From the NCBI GenBank assembly GCA_905220665.1, contig CAJNAR010000159.1:310001-374000 (forward strand): DNA of 64,000 bases, read 5' to 3'. Positions 63,018-64,000 of this stretch are shown here, piece by piece. The translations under genes were made by a program, and so were the position numbers. Numbering within the stretch: the stretch's first letter is position 1; each line of letters starts with the position of its first letter. The DNA comes from Albugo candida. Its lineage: Eukaryota; Oomycota; Peronosporomycetes; Albuginales; Albuginaceae. The notes under the pieces are model-generated. The model saw only the letters and a program-made list of their open reading frames with translations. It ran no database searches and had not been told where the DNA came from.

Positions 63018-64000
63018 ATGGTATCTTCATCTTCATCAGCGGCTCTAAGCGTACGATCGCGAGGAATACGTGCTAGCTCCTGTACGCATCGTTCTCACGA
63101 CGCACCTGTAATAACATCACAAAAAATGTATGACCTCCTTCAGGACGTCGCGTTTCTATCTTCCTGCGTTGCTTTATTGCATTATTACGTCGGGTTCACG
63201 GGACTATTTGTATTTATTTTGTACGGAACCGCTGTCGAATTCGGATTTTCTATCACACAATCACTAAAATTCATTCAAAAGCGATTTGCATTTGTGTCGG
63301 AAATTCACAGTTCTATAAAGCGTTTTAGTCCCTCTTTCTTACAGATACTTTGCGCCGCGTTGAGAATAAAAACATCGCCAAATAATGCGTCAGGCAATTT
63401 GGAGTCTGAAGTATCTGATTCCGAGTCGTTTACTCCTTCCGATTGTGCCTCGTCAATCGCTGAAACCGATGGGGAAGCTGAGGTCCATCAATTTGATGCA
63501 TTGGAAGCCGTCAAGTCTTCCAGGAGTAAAAGTGCACCGGCAGTCTGCTCGAATTCGGCTACTTCTCCGCTTACGGTTCACAATATCTCTCATTTGAAGG
63601 AGCATCTCGATCAGTCAATGGCTCCGGGCCACGCGATTTTGGATAGTGCAAAATGCTCTCATTGTGCATGCAGTGACACCTTTGTTCGAATCAATTCACG
63701 GGAGCCGGTACACTTTGAAAATGAATTCTTTGACGGGAACGCATACCTTTTTGTGCGTACAAAGCCTGAGAGTCCATTATGGGCTCATCTTTTCCAAGGA
63801 AGACGACGAATGTTTTGGATTCAGGTGCAAGGAAGATTCAAACAAGAGCCTCGAGGTGTTGTGTATCTGGGTGGAGAGCTTCCATGGCGGATCTCATTGG
63901 GCATTTTCACAAAGAGTGTCGCTCTTATGGTGCTCGGTATCATTAAGAAGCTCGTAGGGAAGATCCATTACAGCTTTGGAGACTCCAAGAACCACGAACT
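63018..64000 (+). CDS. DUF1769-family protein, truncated by the window end
   Basis: An uninterrupted frame from ATG 63018 to the window end (327 residues visible, no stop). A second in-frame ATG at 63126 is an alternative start. The N-terminus is Ser-rich (MVSSSSSAALSVRSRGIRA), then comes a hydrophobic membrane-like stretch (about residues 43-68, VALLHYYVGFTGLFVFILYG). A Ser/acidic low-complexity region follows (about 120-170). From about 225 the conserved domain begins: FDGNAYLFVRTKPESPLWAH, LFQGRRRMFWIQVQGRFKQE, GVVYLGGELPWRISLGIF and KIHYSFGDSKNHEL, the pattern of DUF1769 proteins of fungi and oomycetes. The function is unknown. Membrane association is inferred from the hydrophobic segment. 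Confidence 0.75.
   Translation, partial: MVSSSSSAALSVRSRGIRASSCTHRSHDAPVITSQKMYDLLQDVAFLSSCVALLHYYVGFTGLFVFILYGTAVEFGFSITQSLKFIQKRFAFVSEIHSSIKRFSPSFLQILCAALRIKTSPNNASGNLESEVSDSESFTPSDCASSIAETDGEAEVHQFDALEAVKSSRSKSAPAVCSNSATSPLTVHNISHLKEHLDQSMAPGHAILDSAKCSHCACSDTFVRINSREPVHFENEFFDGNAYLFVRTKPESPLWAHLFQGRRRMFWIQVQGRFKQEPRGVVYLGGELPWRISLGIFTKSVALMVLGIIKKLVGKIHYSFGDSKNHE

Overview
The window is eukaryotic nuclear DNA. Short GT-AG introns (47-63 nt), very tight gene spacing, an oomycete-style set of housekeeping genes (eIF3g, a giant ubiquitin protease, an NSUN-like methyltransferase homologue, a TRF4-type poly(A) polymerase, a DUF1769 protein) and the transposon families all point to an oomycete with a compact genome. 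An Albugo-like white rust fits best, but that is inference; no species can be read from the sequence alone.

The window has two halves. Positions 1 to about 46.6 kb are a transposon graveyard with one likely host gene (34354-35084). From the left it holds: the 3' end of a DDE DNA transposon; a decayed LINE; a Ty3/gypsy chromovirus (3735-11169) carrying a tRNA-derived SINE in pol and a second DDE transposon in its 3' LTR; a LINE fragment; a decayed full-length LINE (about 12.6-19.2 kb); an IS630/Tc1-like transposase; a LINE tail / tRNA fragment / LINE head junction; and a four-level nest (22501-32017) in which a Tc1 element contains a MULE, which in turn contains a MITE, a DDE transposon and a LINE tail. 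After the host gene come two LINE copies arranged tail to tail. The second (39565-46633, minus strand) is nearly intact.

That LINE lies exactly against an intact tRNA-Lys(CUU) gene (46658-46730). The first 18 nt of the tRNA plus its 5' flank (about 41 bp) are duplicated at the far end of the LINE. The same LINE-tail / antisense-tRNA-Lys junction recurs, intact or eroded, at 22.08, 26.9 and 12.6 kb. This indicates a non-LTR retrotransposon that inserts into the box A promoter of tRNA-Lys genes.

Positions 46.8-64 kb are gene-dense with almost no repeats: an IQ/C2/PH-like protein (-), eIF3g (+), a 2777-residue ubiquitin protease (+), an NSUN2-like protein (+) whose start codon overlaps the protease stop codon, a TRF4-type nucleotidyltransferase (-), and a DUF1769 protein (+) cut by the window end. 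The common theme is RNA and protein quality control: translation initiation, RNA m5C modification, RNA tailing and decay, and deubiquitination. Two genes are unusual: the protease for its domain architecture, and the NSUN protein because its catalytic motifs have been lost.
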